Below are positions 4,908 to 6,899 of a stretch of 6,899 bases of DNA, piece by piece. This stretch comes from Halothiobacillus neapolitanus (GTDB lineage Bacteria > Pseudomonadota > Gammaproteobacteria > Halothiobacillales > Halothiobacillaceae). Every line of letters starts with the position of its first letter. Position 1 is the stretch's first letter. A program made the translations under genes and the position numbers. The notes below the pieces were generated by a model. The model worked only from the letters and a program-made list of their open reading frames with translations. It did no database searches and was not told the origin of the DNA. The stretch spans positions 1-6,899 of the forward strand of contig DYLI01000065.1 in NCBI GenBank assembly GCA_020722165.1, in the 5' to 3' direction.

Positions 4908-6065
4908 ATGACCAAGCGCATGAGCTTAGAGGAGTTTGTTAACTTTGCTCGGTCTGCATCCATCAAGGAGGTGGCTGCAATACCTCCAGAGCTTTTGCCT
5001 GATGACATTCCATCCGAGATGATTCGCCGCACGACGCAGCCTTTGCGCGGTGTGTTAGAAAAAGTAGCCTTTGACATCGGCGCACGCGAATTGCGCGACC
5101 AACAACTGTTCGCGAAGATGTTCGGCACGACTGCCGCCAGCGCCGTGGATATGTCTAAAGGCAACGAAGCTGCCATTGCGCATCAGCAATTACAGCTGAA
5201 AATTCAAGACATTACAGAAACCCTCGGCGCGTGGCGGCAACGACAAATTACCAATTACGCCATGGAAATGGCTATTAAGCCTTTGCGCGAGTCTGTCGTA
5301 CAAATTCACGCATTACGCGCACGCCTAGCGCATGCCATATTGATTTTGGCAGATTGCCTCAAGGATCCACCCCAATTTGCTGAAAAAATCCAAAAAGCGC
5401 ATGAGCGCCTAAATAGCCAAGCACGAATCCTCGATGCAGCCTTGGGTGAGTTTCATAACTTGCACTTGGAAATCAGCGCCGCTGAAATGCGCGAGAAACA
5501 CCTGCAAATTGATGCTTCAGACGGTAACAAAAAAGAATTTTTCGATCAGCTACTGGCCGCAGAAGCCGCCGTGCATAATCCCGCATCGCTCGCCAGCAGG
5601 CTCATGCCATGGGCAAAAAACCAACAGCTTGAAGATAGCAAGGAACGCCTAAACGAACTTCATCAACGCATTCTTGGCGAAGATTGGGTACTGAGCGAAA
5701 CCCAGCTTATGCAGTGGCTGGATGTGCTAGTGGATGCTAACTTGTACGCCGCTGGGCAAAGCCAACTACTTGAACAAGCGCGTGATGATATGCACTTTTT
5801 ATTGATCGCATTTTGCGAGAAACAGGAAGCTGCGGCACGCAATGTTGCACGCAATCCGTTTGTGCAAGCGGATCCACAACAGGCCATTCAATTCATGCTC
5901 ATGTCGGAGCGTATGATTCTTGATTACTTCGCGCGCAAACGCGCTGAAATAAGCGATTGGTTGGGGGATGCTGCCGCCGAGCGTTTGGAATCATTGAACC
6001 AAATAGAGAAACAACTCATCGAAGAGGTGCGACGTAAACTCAACGTCACGCCTCATACCTCATAG
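4908..6065 (+). CDS. Uncharacterised helical cytoplasmic protein, 385 residues
   Basis: I do not recognise this family. The protein is 385 residues with no signal peptide and no convincing membrane segment; the most hydrophobic stretch (AHAILILADCL, 141-151) is short and lies inside a helical region. It is rich in Ala, Leu, Gln, Glu and Arg, with long predicted helices and likely coiled coil at roughly 87-135, 155-200, 235-260 and 355-378. The N-terminus (LEEFVNFARSASIKEVAAIPPELLPDDIPSEM) has a helix then a proline-rich turn. Only two cysteines (150 and 303) are present, and no nucleotide-binding or metal-binding motif was found. ATG 4908 has a good Shine-Dalgarno, GGAG 4899-4902; ATG 4920 is possible. 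It is 43 bases after fabB and 10 before dsbD, so co-transcription with dsbD is likely. A structural or partner-binding role is a guess only. Confidence 0.85.
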   Translation: MTKRMSLEEFVNFARSASIKEVAAIPPELLPDDIPSEMIRRTTQPLRGVLEKVAFDIGARELRDQQLFAKMFGTTAASAVDMSKGNEAAIAHQQLQLKIQDITETLGAWRQRQITNYAMEMAIKPLRESVVQIHALRARLAHAILILADCLKDPPQFAEKIQKAHERLNSQARILDAALGEFHNLHLEISAAEMREKHLQIDASDGNKKEFFDQLLAAEAAVHNPASLASRLMPWAKNQQLEDSKERLNELHQRILGEDWVLSETQLMQWLDVLVDANLYAAGQSQLLEQARDDMHFLLIAFCEKQEAAARNVARNPFVQADPQQAIQFMLMSERMILDYFARKRAEISDWLGDAAAERLESLNQIEKQLIEEVRRKLNVTPHTS

Positions 6066-6075
6066 GGTCTCTCCA

Positions 6076-6899
6076 ATGCGCTATTTGCTCGCCTTCCTCC
6101 TGTTTTTTTCACTCAACGCCCTAGCGGCAACGCCAACCAGCATTTCAGGGGCATTGAGCGCAGTCACCCAAAACGCAGACAACGCAATCGCAGAACCACT
6201 CGAACCCGAGCAAGCCTTCCAGCTCGCTAGTCAGATTGACGGCAACACGGTTCAATTGCGCTGGACGATTGCACCGCACCACTACCTTTACCGCGACAAA
6301 GTTAGCGTCCAAGTTTTAGAACCCAGCGGCGCTCAAGCGCAATTCACCCTCGCGACAGGCGAAGAAAAGAACGATGCGTTTCTTGGCAAAGTGCGGATTT
6401 TCCATGACATTCTTGAGCTTGATGTCACCCTGCCAGAGCTGCAATCCGGCCAGAAAGTCAAACTCAAGGTCGGTTTTCAAGGCTGCGCTGAAGCGGGTAT
6501 CTGTTACCCGCCGCTGGAGCAGATCGTAGAATTGACTGCTGGAACCATCACACTCGGCACAACATCCTCCCGCCCCTCAGCACAAAACACCCTCCCACCC
6601 GCCACCGCGCCGCCATTAAATGAACAAGATGCTATCGCCGAAAAACTCAAAAGTGGCAACACCTGGCTGGCCATCGGCCTATTTTTCCTTGCAGGTTTAG
6701 GCTTGGCGCTCACCCCCTGCATCTTCCCGATGATTCCCATCCTCTCCGGCATTATTGCCGGACAAGGCGCGAATATTTCCACGCGCCGTGCCTTCACGCT
6801 TTCAGTCATTTACGTGCTTTCGATGTCCGTGGCCTACACCGTGGCAGGCGTACTGGCAGGCATGTTTGGCAGCAACCTGCAAGCCGCCTTCCAAAACCC
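6076..6899 (+). CDS. dsbD: Thiol:disulfide interchange protein DsbD, N-terminal part (runs off the window)
   Basis: DsbD moves electrons from cytoplasmic thioredoxin through the inner membrane to periplasmic DsbC, DsbG and cytochrome c maturation proteins. The open frame has 274 full codons and continues beyond the window. Residues 1-17 are a signal peptide (Arg2, hydrophobic 3-13, cleavage likely after ALA 17). The periplasmic alpha domain has the redox pair Cys137/Cys143 in GCAEAGICYPP, matching E. coli Cys103/Cys109. A Pro/Thr/Ser-rich linker (about 164-181) leads to the membrane beta domain: the first helix (197-219) carries Cys215 in LALTPCIFPMIPILSG, matching E. coli Cys163, and a second helix follows at about 239-263. 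The second beta-domain cysteine and the thioredoxin-like gamma domain would lie downstream. AGGG at 6064-6067, overlapping the previous stop, is the ribosome binding site for ATG 6076. Confidence 0.95.
   Translation, partial: MRYLLAFLLFFSLNALAATPTSISGALSAVTQNADNAIAEPLEPEQAFQLASQIDGNTVQLRWTIAPHHYLYRDKVSVQVLEPSGAQAQFTLATGEEKNDAFLGKVRIFHDILELDVTLPELQSGQKVKLKVGFQGCAEAGICYPPLEQIVELTAGTITLGTTSSRPSAQNTLPPATAPPLNEQDAIAEKLKSGNTWLAIGLFFLAGLGLALTPCIFPMIPILSGIIAGQGANISTRRAFTLSVIYVLSMSVAYTVAGVLAGMFGSNLQAAFQN

Noticed and set aside
6504..6809. Minus-strand open frame opposite dsbD
   Set aside because: The + strand encodes an uninterrupted DsbD with cysteines and membrane segments in place; the antisense frame is a shadow.

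Overview
The window looks like proteobacterial chromosome, most like Gamma- or Betaproteobacteria. The evidence is the sigma-54/nitrogen-PTS gene cluster, a classical FabA-FabB pair close to the Enterobacteria/Pseudomonas proteins, and a three-domain-type DsbD. Base composition is moderately GC-rich and all recognised genes are on the + strand. The genus cannot be fixed from the sequence.

Left block (1-2977): the 3' end of rpoN (RpoN box visible), ptsN (EIIA-Ntr), a short HPr kinase/phosphorylase gene (hprK), rapZ, a mannose-family EIIA gene and ptsH (HPr). From rapZ to ptsH the genes overlap or touch, so they are probably one transcript. They form a regulatory phosphorelay without a sugar permease: HPr carries the phosphate, HprK could modify HPr on a serine, and the two EIIA proteins are outputs. 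Several parts differ from the usual pattern. No hpf lies between rpoN and ptsN, no Enzyme I follows ptsH, HprK has only its catalytic domain, and RapZ lacks the basic RNA-binding tail known from E. coli. Between ptsN and hprK sits a roughly 100-bp element with perfect 16-bp terminal inverted repeats flanked by TA, which looks like a MITE.

Middle block (2978-4864): an AT-rich leader with probable promoter, then fabA and fabB, the two enzymes that introduce and preserve the double bond in anaerobic-type unsaturated fatty acid synthesis.

Right block (4865-6899): an unrecognised 385-residue, mostly helical, soluble protein, followed after 10 bases by the start of dsbD. DsbD is a periplasmic/inner-membrane disulfide reductase and its gene runs off the window end. 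No tRNA, rRNA, CRISPR array or intact insertion sequence was seen. The only gaps between genes are 671-792, 2978-3122, 4865-4907 and a few shorter than 35 bases.
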